The notes below the pieces were generated by a model. The model ran no database searches. It was not told where the DNA came from and saw only the letters and a list, made by a program, of their open reading frames with translations. Positions 37,066-46,407 of a DNA stretch of 64,000 nt are shown piece after piece. The translations under genes were made by a program, and so were the position numbers. This DNA is from Pseudomonas furukawaii (GTDB taxonomy: Bacteria > Pseudomonadota > Gammaproteobacteria > Pseudomonadales > Pseudomonadaceae). Location: assembly GCF_002355475.1 (NCBI RefSeq), contig NZ_AP014862.1, forward strand, positions 1,550,001 through 1,614,000, in the 5' to 3' direction. The first letter of the stretch is position 1. The number at the start of each line of letters is the position of its first letter.

Positions 37066-37595
37066 CCGCGTTCGAAATCCGTCCCATGAGCCCCGAGCTC
37101 TACCGCCAGCAGACTCGCCGCATCGCCCTGGGCTGCGCCGGCCTCTTCATCGCCCTGGCGCTCCTGCTGTCCACCGCCGCCGTGACGCTGTTCGGCACGC
37201 CGGGCGGCGACAATTTCCGCTGGAACCTCGCGGGCGTGCTGCTGGGCCTGGGGCTGACCGTCGCCCTGGTGCGCCTGCAGTTCTGGTCCCGGCCCTGGAT
37301 GGCGCCGGCGGTCTATGGCTGGCAACTCAAGCGCAGCCTGATGCGCGTCGGCAACCTCATGCACAAGGTCAAGGCCGGCGTCGCCGTGGGCGATGCCACG
37401 GCGATGAAGACCCTGCGCTTCTATCACCTGGCGCTGACCCAGATGCACCAGCTGGACGGCAACCTCTCCGACCTCAGCCAGATGGTCAAGGAGATCGACC
37501 AGCACCGTGAGGCGATGGAGCGGCAGGGGCTGGACCCCGAGCAGGTCCGCCTCGACCCGGCCTGGCTGTCGACCCTCAAGGGATACGCCGGCTAG
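37062..37595 (+). CDS. DUF3087 membrane protein
   Basis: A 177-residue protein with two membrane segments near the N-terminus (IALGCAGLFIALALLLSTAAV and NLAGVLLGLGLTVALVRL), then a cytoplasmic helical part rich in His, Gln and Met. It matches the DUF3087 family by pattern. Its ATG overlaps the hrpA stop (ATGA), and the pair is adjacent in other pseudomonads. Function unknown. Confidence 0.82.
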   Translation: MTAFEIRPMSPELYRQQTRRIALGCAGLFIALALLLSTAAVTLFGTPGGDNFRWNLAGVLLGLGLTVALVRLQFWSRPWMAPAVYGWQLKRSLMRVGNLMHKVKAGVAVGDATAMKTLRFYHLALTQMHQLDGNLSDLSQMVKEIDQHREAMERQGLDPEQVRLDPAWLSTLKGYAG

Positions 37596-37684
37596 GCGGA
37601 GCCGGCGTCGCGGCTTGCCTGGAGGCGGACAGGGCGCCGTGCTATACAGCCGTCACGGGGGCAACGGCATCAGGAGCACGAGGC

Positions 37685-38764
37685 ATGGACGGGCAGGGCA
37701 AGCGTTCATCGACCGAACGATCATCGCCGGGCGCGGTTCAGCATCGGAGCCGCTTCGTCTGGCGAGCCCTGGCGCCGCGTTCCCTGGGCCTGCCGGTGGG
37801 GGCGCTGTGCCTGGCCCTGCCGCTCTGGGAGCTGGGCCGCCCGCTCTGGGTCTGGGGGCTGCTGTTCCTCTTCGTCTTCGTCTGGCCCTGGCTCGCCCTG
37901 GCCCTGAGCCTGCGCTACCGCGATCCGGTGCGCCACGAGCGCCGGCATATTCTCCTCGACTCCTTCGCCGGCACCTTCTGGATGGCGGCGGCGGGCTTCA
38001 GCCCCCTGGCCACCTGCGTCACCTTCGCCATGCTCCAGGCCAACAACGTGGCTGCCGGCGGCATCCGCTTCGTCGGCCAGGGCTGGCTGGCGCAGCTGGC
38101 GGGCGTGACGGTCGGCCTGCTGGTGTTCGGCGCCCAGTTCCATTCCGCGCTTACCCTGAAGCACCTGCTGTTCTGCCTGCCGATGCTGGTGATCCACCCC
38201 GTGGTGATCGGCACCACCCTCTATGAAATGGCCCAGAGCGTCGCCAGGAGCCGCAGGAAGTTGCGCACCCTGAGCCAGACCGACAGCCTCACCGGCGTCT
38301 ACAACCGCCGCTACTGGAGCGAGCTGGCTTTACAGGAGTTCCAGCGTTGCGGGCGGGGTGGCGGTCCGTCCTGCCTGGCGCTCATCGATGTGGATAACTT
38401 CAAGGCGATCAACGATACCCAGGGCCACCTGGCCGGGGATGAACTGCTGGCTCGGCTCGGCCGGGCGCTACGGGCAAACCTGCGGGAGACCGACCTGATC
38501 GGCCGTTACGGCGGGGACGAGTTCTGCGTGCTGCTGCCCCAGACCCGCGAGCACGGCGCCTGCACGGCGCTGGACTGGATGCGGGAGCGGGTGGTGCGCG
38601 ACGAACAGGGCCAGTTGGGGCTGAGCATCGGCCTGGCGGCCTACCAGCCGGGCATGGGCAGCCTGGAGGACTGGATCCGTTGCGCCGACAAGGCGCTCTA
38701 CGAGGCCAAGTCCCGGGGGCGCAACCAGGTGGTGGCGCATCCCCAGGTCCAGGCGGGGGTCTGA
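37685..38764 (+). CDS. MASE2-domain diguanylate cyclase
   Basis: A 359-residue membrane protein. About five N-terminal membrane segments (residues 30-180) form a MASE2-like sensor, followed by a GGDEF domain with DSLTGVYNRRYW and the catalytic GGDEF at 276-280. The inhibitory site RETD (267-270) sits five residues before it, so product feedback should work. It makes cyclic di-GMP from two GTP and should promote attachment or limit motility. No EAL domain. Convergent with the HIT gene. Confidence 0.9.
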   Translation: MDGQGKRSSTERSSPGAVQHRSRFVWRALAPRSLGLPVGALCLALPLWELGRPLWVWGLLFLFVFVWPWLALALSLRYRDPVRHERRHILLDSFAGTFWMAAAGFSPLATCVTFAMLQANNVAAGGIRFVGQGWLAQLAGVTVGLLVFGAQFHSALTLKHLLFCLPMLVIHPVVIGTTLYEMAQSVARSRRKLRTLSQTDSLTGVYNRRYWSELALQEFQRCGRGGGPSCLALIDVDNFKAINDTQGHLAGDELLARLGRALRANLRETDLIGRYGGDEFCVLLPQTREHGACTALDWMRERVVRDEQGQLGLSIGLAAYQPGMGSLEDWIRCADKALYEAKSRGRNQVVAHPQVQAGV

Positions 38765-38831
38765 GGAGCGGTCTCGCCACGGCGCCTCCTGGAGCATGGG
38801 TGCCGCGCGCCCGCCCAAGGGCTTCCGTGAA

Positions 38832-39266
38832 TTACGACAGGTGCTTCAGCAACCGTGCCTGCAAGGCTTCCAGCGTTTCCGGGGCGGCCCGCTTGCTGGC
38901 GTGGATGCCCAGGGCTTCCCCTTCGAAACGCGGCACGATGTGCATGTGGATATGGAACACGGTCTGGCCCGCCGGGGCGCCATTGAACTGGGCGACCTGG
39001 ACGCCGGCCGGCTGCAGCTCATCCACCAGCACCCGGGTCAGGCGCTGCACCACCGCCATCACCTTGGCCAGGGCTTCGGGTTCGATCTCCAGGATGTTGC
39101 GGGCGGTGGAACGCTTGGGGATCACCAGGGTATGGCCGAAGGACTGCGGAAACAGATCGAGGAAGGCGAGCACATCGTCGTCCTCGTAGAGCTTGTAGCA
39201 GGGCGCCTCGCCCCGAATGATCTGGGCGAAGACGTTCTGCGGGTCGTAGGTGCCGTGCAGGCTCAT
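38832..39266 (-). CDS. HIT-family protein
   Basis: A 144-residue histidine-triad hydrolase/transferase. The motif HIHMHIVPR carries the HxHxH triad, and the N-terminal FAQIIRGEAPCYKLYEDD is typical of HinT/Fhit-like bacterial members that cleave nucleoside phosphoramidates or dinucleotides. GGAGAG precedes ATG 39266. The physiological substrate is unknown. It occupies the same neighbourhood in P. aeruginosa. Confidence 0.9.
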   Translation of the reverse strand: MSLHGTYDPQNVFAQIIRGEAPCYKLYEDDDVLAFLDLFPQSFGHTLVIPKRSTARNILEIEPEALAKVMAVVQRLTRVLVDELQPAGVQVAQFNGAPAGQTVFHIHMHIVPRFEGEALGIHASKRAAPETLEALQARLLKHLS

Positions 39267-39738
39267 CGTGGGCTCTCCATTTTGCCGGACATGAAGCGCG
39301 CACCTTAACGCTCGGGGCCCAGGCGCGAAACCCGGGCGCTTCATTTTCTCCGCCGCGCACCTGGCCGTGGGCCTTTCCCATCTCGGGTGGGAAGCTTCCG
39401 GAACGTCTAGTGTTAACCGGGTCGAAAGTGGACTGATGGTTCTGCATTTTTGCCGACGTTTCGGCAAAAGTCCCCGTCGCCAGCGGCCGAATCTGGCGTT
39501 ACCCTTCGCATCTGGATGATTTCCGGACGCCCGTGGCAGCCCGCTTTCGCGCCGGCCCGGGTGCCGCGACAGGCCCTGCCGGGCGCGGCGAAGATTGGTC
39601 CGCGTGGATAAGTCCGGCATCAGGTTTCCATCCCGTTCGATGGGACGCCCCATTTTCCCGCCGCCGGCACCGGCCTGCGGCGATTGACTGCCCAAACCGG
39701 CCGCCCGAGCAGGCGGCCCAGTATCGAGAGGATCGACC
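39267..39738. other. 472-bp non-coding region
   Basis: No convincing gene. It holds a hairpin TTTTGCCGA, loop CGTT, TCGGCAAAA (39448-39469), flanked by T and A runs, which could be a terminator in either direction or a regulatory site. The promoter of the FabH-like gene should lie in the last 250 bp. Confidence 0.45.
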
Positions 39739-40860
39739 GTGCACAACGTCGTGATCAGTGGCACCGGCCTTTACACCCCGCCCAACAGCATTTCCAACGA
39801 AGAGCTGGTGGCCTCCTTCAATGCCTACGTGCAGGCCTTCAACGCCGAGAACGCCGACGCCATCGAGCGCGGCGAGATCGAGGCCCTGGCCGAGTCCAGC
39901 GTCGCCTTCATCGAGAAGGCCTCCGGCATCAAGAGCCGCTTCGTGGTGGACAAGGACGGCATCCTCGATCCCCGGCGCATGGTGCCGCGCATCCCGGAAC
40001 GCTCCAACGAGGAGTGGGGCATCCTCTGCGAGATGGCCGTGGCCGCCGCCCGGCAGGCCCTGGAGCGTGCCGGACGCACCCCGGCCGATATCGACGGCGT
40101 GATCGTCGCCTGCTCCAACCTGCAGCGCGCCTACCCGGCGGTGGCCATCGAGGTGCAGGCCGCCCTGGGCATCCAGGGCTTCGGCTATGACATGAACGTC
40201 GCCTGCTCCTCCGCCACCTTCGGCATCCAGGCCGCCACCAACGCGGTCCAGACCGGCCAGGCCCGCGCCATCCTCATGGTCAACCCGGAAATCTGCACCG
40301 GCCACCTCAACTTCCGCGACCGCGACAGCCACTTCATCTTCGGTGACGCCGCCACCGCCGTGATCATCGAGCGGGCCGACCAGGCCACCTCGAAACACCA
40401 GTTCGAGGTCGTCGGCACCAAGCTGCTGACCCAGTTCTCCAACAACATCCGCAACAACTTCGGCTTCCTCAATCGCGCGGCCGAGGAAGGCATCGGCACG
40501 CGCGACAAGCTGTTCGTCCAGGAAGGTCGCAAGGTGTTCAAGGACGTCTGCCCCATGGTGGCCGAGCTGATCGCCGCGCACCTGCAGGAGAACGGCATCG
40601 AGGTGGCCGGGGTGAAACGCTTCTGGCTGCACCAGGCCAACCTCAACATGAACCTGCTGATCGCCCGCAAGCTGCTGGGGCGCGACGCCGAGCCGCAGGA
40701 GGCGCCGGTGATCCTCGACACCTATGCCAACACCAGTTCCGCCGGCTCGGTGATCGCCTTCCACAAGCACCAGGACGACCTGCCCAGCGGTGCCCTCGGC
40801 GTGCTCAGCTCCTTCGGAGCCGGCTACTCCATCGGCAGCGTGATCCTGCGCAAGCGCTGA
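39739..40860 (+). CDS. Beta-ketoacyl-ACP synthase III family protein (FabH-like, PA3286-type)
   Basis: A 373-residue thiolase-fold condensing enzyme with the KAS III triad Cys156 (NVACSSATF), His298 (WLHQANLNM) and Asn331 (YANTSSA). It is about 50 residues longer than classical FabH, with an insertion near residues 25-60. The P. aeruginosa homologue in the same place, PA3286 as I recall, condenses octanoyl-CoA with malonyl-ACP, shunting beta-oxidation products into fatty acid synthesis. That fits the fadD/phaJ genes nearby. GTG 39739 ([10 protein letters not shown]) is the start. The ECF sigma gene overlaps its stop by 1 nt. Confidence 0.88.
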   Translation: MHNVVISGTGLYTPPNSISNEELVASFNAYVQAFNAENADAIERGEIEALAESSVAFIEKASGIKSRFVVDKDGILDPRRMVPRIPERSNEEWGILCEMAVAAARQALERAGRTPADIDGVIVACSNLQRAYPAVAIEVQAALGIQGFGYDMNVACSSATFGIQAATNAVQTGQARAILMVNPEICTGHLNFRDRDSHFIFGDAATAVIIERADQATSKHQFEVVGTKLLTQFSNNIRNNFGFLNRAAEEGIGTRDKLFVQEGRKVFKDVCPMVAELIAAHLQENGIEVAGVKRFWLHQANLNMNLLIARKLLGRDAEPQEAPVILDTYANTSSAGSVIAFHKHQDDLPSGALGVLSSFGAGYSIGSVILRKR

Positions 40861-41471
40861 TGAGCCTGCCCCCCGACGGGGACCTGCTGCCCCGGCTGCT
40901 GGCCGGGGAGCAGCGGGCCTTCCGACAACTGATCGACGCCTACCAGGGCGCCATGCGCGCGGTGGCCTATGCCATCGTCGGCCAGCGTTTCGCCGACGAG
41001 GTGGTGCAGGACGCCTGGCTGGCCGTGGTGCGCAACCTGGACGGCTTCCAGCAGCGCTCCAGCCTCAAGACCTGGCTGCTGACCATAGTCGCCAACACCG
41101 CCCGCAGCCGGCTCAAGCAGAGCCGTCGGGAGGTGCTGCTGGATGACCTGCCGGGGCCGCACGGCACCCTCGACGAGGGGCGCTTTGCCGAGAACGGCCA
41201 TTGGATGGCCGAGGTGCCCGCCTGGCACCAGGACTCCCCCGAGGCCCTGCTGGCCGAGGAAGAACTGCGGGAGTGCCTGGAAAAGACCCTGCTCGGCCTG
41301 TCGGAGATGCAGCGCAGCGTGGTGCTCCTGCGGGAGCGCCAGGGACTGGAGTTGGAAGAGATCTGTAACGTGCTGGGGGTTTCGCTCTCCAATGTCCGGG
41401 TGCTCCTGCATCGCGGGCGCCTCAAGCTGTTCGCCACGCTGGAACATTTCGAGGAGACCGGCCAATGCTGA
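40860..41471 (+). CDS. ECF RNA polymerase sigma factor
   Basis: A 203-residue group 4 sigma factor. Region 2 is at about 20-85 (DEVVQDAWLAVVRNLDGFQQRSSLKTWL) and region 4 at about 140-195 (LGLSEMQRSVVLLRERQGLELEEICNVLGVSLSNVRVLLHRGR). It begins on the last base of the FabH-like stop, so translation is coupled. A small zinc-finger protein overlaps its 3' end and is the probable anti-sigma factor. Target genes are unknown. Confidence 0.88.
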   Translation: MSLPPDGDLLPRLLAGEQRAFRQLIDAYQGAMRAVAYAIVGQRFADEVVQDAWLAVVRNLDGFQQRSSLKTWLLTIVANTARSRLKQSRREVLLDDLPGPHGTLDEGRFAENGHWMAEVPAWHQDSPEALLAEEELRECLEKTLLGLSEMQRSVVLLRERQGLELEEICNVLGVSLSNVRVLLHRGRLKLFATLEHFEETGQC

Positions 41472-41698
41472 CATGCAAGGAACTGGTGGCCCGTTCCAGC
41501 GACCTGCTCGATGACCAGCTGAGCTTTCGCGAGCGGCTGGCCATGCGTCGCCATCTGGTGCTCTGCCGCAACTGCCGGCGCTTCATCAGGCAGATGAAAC
41601 TGGCCCAGGCCGTGGTCCGCCAGATGCCCGATGAACCGCCCGCGGATGCGGACGACCTGGCCGAGCGCCTGGCCCGGGCGCGCCGCGACGCCCACTGA
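41465..41698 (+). CDS. Zinc-finger anti-sigma factor (ZAS-like)
   Basis: A 77-residue soluble protein. RRHLVLCRNCRRF gives the HxxxCxxC motif of ZAS anti-sigma factors, with CKELVARSSDLLDDQLSFRER before it. There is no membrane segment, so it would bind the sigma factor in the cytoplasm, perhaps sensing redox or zinc. It overlaps the sigma gene by 7 nt. Confidence 0.82.
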   Translation: MLTCKELVARSSDLLDDQLSFRERLAMRRHLVLCRNCRRFIRQMKLAQAVVRQMPDEPPADADDLAERLARARRDAH

Positions 41699-41970
41699 TT
41701 CGCGCATTCGCGTAGACCCCCCGAGCCGACTGCGCAAGTCGGCTTTTGCACCTGTTTCACTCCCGAGTCCCCAGGCTTTTCGGCTGAAAGGCCCGTCCTA
41801 GAGCAGTGCGTGCCTTATAAGAATTCGAAGTAAAAAAGTTCCGTTGTCACAAAATATTTATATAGGAGCAACCGGGCTGAAATAACCCGCCGCCAAGATT
41901 CCCCTCCAGCACCAATGAGCCCAGCGCTCGAGTGTTTTCTAACGCTAAAGACCAATAGGGGAATTCTTCG

Positions 41971-43284
41971 ATGATCCGTAAGCACTTCGCCGGTTTTGCC
42001 GCCAGCGCCATGGCCCTGGCCATCTCCGCCCAGGCTTTCGCCGGTACCGTGACCACCGACGGCGCCGATATCGTCATCAAGACCAAAGGCGGCCTTGAAG
42101 TTGGCACTACCGACAAGGCTTTCAGCTTCAAGCTGGGTGGCCGCCTGCAGGCCGACTACAGCCGCTTCGATGGCTTCTACACCGTGAACGGCGACACCGC
42201 CGACGCCGGCTACTTCCGTCGCGCCTTCCTGGAGCTGGGCGGCATCGCCTTCAGCGACTGGGCCTACCAGATCAACTACGACTTCTCCCACAACGCCGGC
42301 GGTGACAACCGCAGCGAAGACGGTTACTTCGACGAGGCCTCCATCGCCTACATCGGCTTTGCCCCGGTCACCATCAAGATGGGCCGTTTCGACCCCGATT
42401 TCGGTCTGGAAAAGGCCACCAGCTCCAAGTGGGTGACCGCCCAGGAGCGCACCGCCGCCTATGACCTGGCCGACTACGTGAACTCCCACAACGGTGGCAT
42501 GGGCATCCAGGTCTCCGGCAACTACGGGGCTTCCCTGTACGGCTCCGCCGGCATCACCGCCAACGATCCGGCCAACCGTGACGAAGACGGCGACAGCATC
42601 AAGCAGTTCAACGCACGCGGCGTCTTCGCCCCGATGCACGAGGCCGGCAACGTCCTGCACTTCGGCGTCAACTACGCGACCCGCGACCTGTCCGACACCT
42701 CCTTCGACGGCCGTATCCGCAGCCGCCTGGGCATTCGCGGCGTGAGCACCGACGGTGGCCAGGACGCTGGCGGCAACGGCAACCGCCTGGTCCTGGGCGG
42801 CGCCAACAACACCCCGGTGGACACCTACGACACCGACAGCACCTGGGGCCTGGAAGCCGCCTTCGCTGCGGGTCCGTTCTCCATCCAGAGCGAATACCTG
42901 ACGCGTGAAGTGCAGGCCAAGGCCGCCAACCGCGAGGACATCGACGCCGACGGCTACTACGTGCAGGTGGCCTACACCCTGACCGGCGAAGCCCGCGACT
43001 ACAAGCTGGGCAAGTTCGACAAGATCAAACCGGCCAACAAGGGCATCGGCGCCTGGGAAGTGTTCTACCGCTACGACAACCTGAGCGTGGAAGACGACAA
43101 CGGCGCCTTCGCCGCCATCGACGACGTCGAGGCCAAGGTGCACAACCTGGGTGTGAACTGGTACGCCAACGAAGCGGTCAAGCTGAGCGGCTACTACGTC
43201 AAGTCCAAGGTGGACAATGCCACCAACGCCAACGGCGACGACGACGGCGACGGCATGGTCTTCCGCGCCCAGTACGTGTTCTAA
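41971..43284 (+). CDS. oprP: Phosphate-selective porin OprP/OprO family
   Basis: A 437-residue outer-membrane porin. The signal peptide ends AQAFAG, followed by [19 protein letters not shown], the same opening as P. aeruginosa OprP and OprO, and the protein ends in the YVF outer-membrane C-terminus. Repeated 16-strand amphipathic segments and [17 protein letters not shown] are family marks. It forms trimers passing phosphate or polyphosphate; OprP and OprO cannot be separated by eye. A clear double Pho box is not visible; only TTGTCAC near 41846 in an AT-rich leader resembles a half-site. Confidence 0.88.
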   Translation: MIRKHFAGFAASAMALAISAQAFAGTVTTDGADIVIKTKGGLEVGTTDKAFSFKLGGRLQADYSRFDGFYTVNGDTADAGYFRRAFLELGGIAFSDWAYQINYDFSHNAGGDNRSEDGYFDEASIAYIGFAPVTIKMGRFDPDFGLEKATSSKWVTAQERTAAYDLADYVNSHNGGMGIQVSGNYGASLYGSAGITANDPANRDEDGDSIKQFNARGVFAPMHEAGNVLHFGVNYATRDLSDTSFDGRIRSRLGIRGVSTDGGQDAGGNGNRLVLGGANNTPVDTYDTDSTWGLEAAFAAGPFSIQSEYLTREVQAKAANREDIDADGYYVQVAYTLTGEARDYKLGKFDKIKPANKGIGAWEVFYRYDNLSVEDDNGAFAAIDDVEAKVHNLGVNWYANEAVKLSGYYVKSKVDNATNANGDDDGDGMVFRAQYVF

Positions 43285-43315
43285 GCACGAACGGATTCCC
43301 GCTCCTTACCCTTCG

Positions 43316-43345
43316 GCCCCGCCTTCTGGCGGGGCTTTTTCTTTT
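43316..43345 (+). terminator. Terminator after the porin gene
   Basis: GCCCCGCC, loop TTCT, GGCGGGGC, then TTTTTCTTTT. Textbook rho-independent terminator. Confidence 0.92.
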
Positions 43346-43482
43346 CACCCCGGCCGGCGCTCAGCCCATACCGTGCTTCCATCCGCAGGTCCGGCAGGCC
43401 GACCTTGCCAGCAGCGGCTAACCTTGTCCTGGCCGTACGCCAGCAGTCCCCGTCGACCCGCCTGAAGCCCCTGGAGGGCGCC

Positions 43483-44010
43483 ATGTTCAAAGCCAGCCTC
43501 GCCATCATCGTCGTCGCCATTCTCGGCGTCCTCGGTTACGCCGCCATCAGTCCCGATCACTTCCGCATCGAGCGCACGGCCAGCATCGCGGCGCCGCCGG
43601 AGAAGGTCTTTCCCCTGATCAACGATTTCCAGCAATGGCCGGCCTGGTCGCCCTGGGAGAAGATCGACCCGACCCTCAAGCGCAGCTACAGCGGACCGCA
43701 GGCCGGCGTCGGCGCCGTCTATGCCTGGCAGGGCAACAACGAGGTGGGCACCGGGCGCATGGAGATCACCGGCAGCCAGCCGGCGTCGAGGGTGGAGATC
43801 AAGCTGGACTTCCAGATGCCCTTCGAGGCGCACAACACCGCCGAATTCACCCTCAGCCCCGAGAACGGCGGCACCCGGGTGACCTGGGCCATGTACGGTC
43901 CATCGCCCTACACCCATCGGCTGATGCAGGTGTTCTTCGACATGGACGACCTGGTCGGTAGCCGCTTCGACCAGGGCCTGGCCAACCTCAAGGCCGCCGC
44001 CGAGCAATGA
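43483..44010 (+). CDS. SRPBCC-family protein with N-terminal membrane anchor
   Basis: A 175-residue protein with one N-terminal hydrophobic segment (SLAIIVVAILGVLGYAAI) followed by a START/polyketide-cyclase-like fold (RTASIAAPPEKVFPLINDFQQWPAWSPW). TGGAGG precedes ATG 43483. Members bind hydrophobic ligands; the ligand here is unknown. It stands alone, upstream of the ECF42 cluster. Confidence 0.82.
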   Translation: MFKASLAIIVVAILGVLGYAAISPDHFRIERTASIAAPPEKVFPLINDFQQWPAWSPWEKIDPTLKRSYSGPQAGVGAVYAWQGNNEVGTGRMEITGSQPASRVEIKLDFQMPFEAHNTAEFTLSPENGGTRVTWAMYGPSPYTHRLMQVFFDMDDLVGSRFDQGLANLKAAAEQ

Positions 44011-44111
44011 GCTGAACGGGCTGGCGGGCTGCACCCGCGCCTTCAGGGGAGCGTCGTGGGCGGCGCCGGAGGTCGGCGAGGCTCCGTCTTGTGGATATCT
44101 TTTCGCGGGCC

Positions 44112-44138
44112 TGTCGAACGCCGTACCGCGCGAACGAC
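44112..44138 (+). promoter_or_regulatory. ECF42-type promoter before the DGPF gene
   Basis: TGTCGA (44112-44117), 17-bp spacer, CGAC (44135-44138), about 40 bp before the ATG. ECF42 sigma factors are reported to use TGTCGA at -35 and CGA/TC at -10. The same pattern precedes the SnoaL-like gene. Confidence 0.7.
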
Positions 44139-44178
44139 CATTGGGTGTCAGTCCCCACACTCCACCGAGGAACCCATC

Positions 44179-44565
44179 ATGAAATACCTCTGCCTGATCT
44201 ACTTCGAGGAAGCGAAGCTGGCCACCCTGACCGACGCCGACTACCAGGCCATCGCCGGCGAATGCCTGGACTACACCGAACAACTGGCCGCCAGCGGTCA
44301 TCACCTCGCCTCCAACGCCCTGGAGTCGGTGCGTAGCGCGACCACGCTGCGGGTACAGGGCGGCCGCGTGTCCCTGACCGATGGTCCATTCGCCGAAACC
44401 AAGGAACAGCTCGGCGGCTTCTACCTGATCGAGGCCCGGGATCTCAACGAGGCCATCCAGATCGCCTCGAAGATCCCGCCGGCGCGCCTGGGTTGCATCG
44501 AGGTCCGGCCGGTACGCGAGCCCGGGGTTCGGCCCGGCGTCCAGCCCCTGGGCGCGGCGTCCTGA
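44179..44565 (+). CDS. DGPF/YCII-domain protein
   Basis: A 128-residue protein with the DGPF signature LTDGPFAETKEQLGGFYLIEA. DGPF proteins are the standard partners of ECF42 sigma factors and are thought to take part in the signalling or to be a regulon product; their biochemical role is not settled. CCGAGG lies before ATG 44179, and the sigma gene starts 1 nt after its stop. Confidence 0.87.
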   Translation: MKYLCLIYFEEAKLATLTDADYQAIAGECLDYTEQLAASGHHLASNALESVRSATTLRVQGGRVSLTDGPFAETKEQLGGFYLIEARDLNEAIQIASKIPPARLGCIEVRPVREPGVRPGVQPLGAAS

Positions 44566-44566
44566 G

Positions 44567-45820
44567 GTGACGGACCTTCGCCACGACGAAGCGGGGATTC
44601 GGCTGCGGGTGGAGGCGATCTACCGCAGCGACTCGCGACGGGTGCTGGCCACGCTGATCCGCCTGCTGGGGGATTTCGACCTGGCCGAGGAGGCCCTGCA
44701 TGACGCCTTCATCGCCGCCGTCCAGCAATGGCCGAGGGATGGCGTCCCGGCCAATCCCCGGGCCTGGCTGGTGTCGGCGGGGCGCTTCAGGGCCATCGAC
44801 AACCTGCGTCGACGCTCCCGTTTCGATGCCTCCAGGCGGCTGCTGCTGGCGGAGCTGGAGGAGGCCGCGAGTCCCTTCGAGGAGGGCGAGGACGTGGAAG
44901 ACGATCGCCTGCGCCTGATCTTCACCTGCTGCCACCCGGCGCTGCCGGCGGATGCCCAGGTGCCCCTGACCCTGCGTGAGGTCTGCGACCTCACCACCGA
45001 GGAGATCGCCCGGGCCTTCCTCAGCAGCCCACCCACCATCGCCCAGCGCATCGTCCGGGCCAAGGCGAAGATCCGCGACGCGAAGATTCCCTACCAGGTT
45101 CCCACGCTGGCGGAATTGCCGGAGCGCCTGGATAACGTCCTGCGGGTCATCTACCTAGTGTTCAACGAAGGCTATTCCGCCTCGTCGGGAGAGGCCCTGG
45201 TGCGCACCGACCTCTGCGCCGAGGCCATCCGCCTGGCGCGACTGCTGCTGGAACTGCTGCCCGACCCGGAAGTCATGGGCCTCCTGGCGCTCATGCTGTT
45301 GCACGACTCGCGGCGCGCCGCCCGCACCCGCGCCGATGGCGAACTGGTGCTGCTGGACGAGCAGGACCGCAGCCTCTGGGACCGCACCCAGATCGCCGAG
45401 GGGCTGGCCCTGGTGTCCCGCGCCTTCGCCAGCCAGCGCATCGGCCTCTATCCGTTGCAGGCCGCCATCGCCGCCGTTCACGCCCGGGCCGAGGATGCCG
45501 CCAGCACCGACTGGCGGCAGATCGCCGGACTCTATGCCGTGCTCCAGCAGCTGGCGCCTTCGCCGGTGCTGAGGCTCAACCGGGCGGTGGCTATCGCCAT
45601 GTGCGATGGCCCCGAGGCCGGGCTGGCGGAGGTGGACGCCCTGCTGGAAGCCGGGGAACTCAAGGACTACCACCTGGCCCACGCCACCCGCGCGGACTTC
45701 TGCCGACGCCTGGGCCGTCGCGAAGAGGCGCGCGCCGCCTACCGGGCCGCCCTGGCCCTGGTGCGCCAGGAGCCCGAACGACGCTTCATCGAGAAGCGCC
45801 TGGCGGAACTGGATGGCTGA
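44567..45820 (+). CDS. ECF42-group sigma factor with C-terminal extension
   Basis: A 417-residue sigma factor, twice the usual ECF length. Sigma region 2 (about 15-85) and region 4 (about 115-170, LREVCDLTTEEIARAFLSSPPTIAQRIVRAKAK) are followed by a 200-residue helical, TPR-like extension (DUF6596) starting PERLDNVLRVIYLVFNEGYSA. The extension replaces an anti-sigma factor in this group. GTG 44567 follows GAG; it begins immediately after the DGPF gene. It should direct transcription of the DGPF operon and of the SnoaL-like gene downstream. Confidence 0.9.
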   Translation: MTDLRHDEAGIRLRVEAIYRSDSRRVLATLIRLLGDFDLAEEALHDAFIAAVQQWPRDGVPANPRAWLVSAGRFRAIDNLRRRSRFDASRRLLLAELEEAASPFEEGEDVEDDRLRLIFTCCHPALPADAQVPLTLREVCDLTTEEIARAFLSSPPTIAQRIVRAKAKIRDAKIPYQVPTLAELPERLDNVLRVIYLVFNEGYSASSGEALVRTDLCAEAIRLARLLLELLPDPEVMGLLALMLLHDSRRAARTRADGELVLLDEQDRSLWDRTQIAEGLALVSRAFASQRIGLYPLQAAIAAVHARAEDAASTDWRQIAGLYAVLQQLAPSPVLRLNRAVAIAMCDGPEAGLAEVDALLEAGELKDYHLAHATRADFCRRLGRREEARAAYRAALALVRQEPERRFIEKRLAELDG

Positions 45821-45849
45821 ACCGCCGTTGGTCGCCCAGTGCGGGACAG

Positions 45850-45876
45850 CGTCGAAAGCGGGCGGTCGCATACGAC
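45850..45876 (+). promoter_or_regulatory. ECF42-type promoter before the SnoaL-like gene
   Basis: CGTCGA (45850-45855), 17-bp spacer, CGAC (45873-45876), about 63 bp before the ATG. Spacing and core agree with the promoter at 44112, supporting shared control by the intervening sigma factor. Confidence 0.65.
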
Positions 45877-45939
45877 AAGGGACTATCACCGCCGGTAGCC
45901 ACCGGCCCACACACCCGACCGACCCCGAGGAGAAGCACC

Positions 45940-46383
45940 ATGAACAGCGAAACGCTCAAGGCCACCGCCGAAAGGGAAGTACAGGAAGCCTTCAGCCAGT
46001 GGCTCCAGGGCGCACGCGCCAAGGATGCGGACGCCATCCTGGCCTGCTACGCCAACGAGGTAATCGCCTACGACGCCATCCTCCAGTTGCAGTTCAAGGG
46101 GCTGAATGCCTATGGACAGCATTGGCGCAACTGCCTGGAAATGTGCGGCGGCGACGGCATCTTCGAGCCGCAGGAGCCCACCATCCTCGTCGACCGGGAA
46201 CTGGCCGTGCTGCATTGCCTGGTGCGCTGCGGCGGTGAGCAGGACGGCGAGATCAAGACCAGCTGGATGCGCGGCACCCAGTGTTACGTCAAGCGCGACG
46301 GCCGCTGGAAGATCGTCCACGAGCACTTCTCCGCGCCGTTCGACATCGAAAGCGGCAAGGCGCTGTTCGAACTGCAGCCCTGA
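45940..46383 (+). CDS. SnoaL-like/NTF2-fold protein
   Basis: A 147-residue cone-shaped NTF2-fold protein (ATAEREVQEAFSQWLQGARAKDADAILACY and RDGRWKIVHEHFSAP). GAGGAG precedes ATG 45940. Such proteins are common members of ECF41/ECF42 regulons and bind small ligands or act as isomerases or hydrolases. Function not known. Followed directly by a long tandem repeat array. Confidence 0.85.
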   Translation: MNSETLKATAEREVQEAFSQWLQGARAKDADAILACYANEVIAYDAILQLQFKGLNAYGQHWRNCLEMCGGDGIFEPQEPTILVDRELAVLHCLVRCGGEQDGEIKTSWMRGTQCYVKRDGRWKIVHEHFSAPFDIESGKALFELQP

Positions 46384-46407
46384 GCCTGGGCACTGTGCAG
46401 CTTCAAG

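Noticed and set aside
41835-41870. Pho box before the OprP-like porin
   Set aside because: Only one weak half-site (TTGTCAC) is visible; the second CTGTNAT half is missing, so no operator is claimed.
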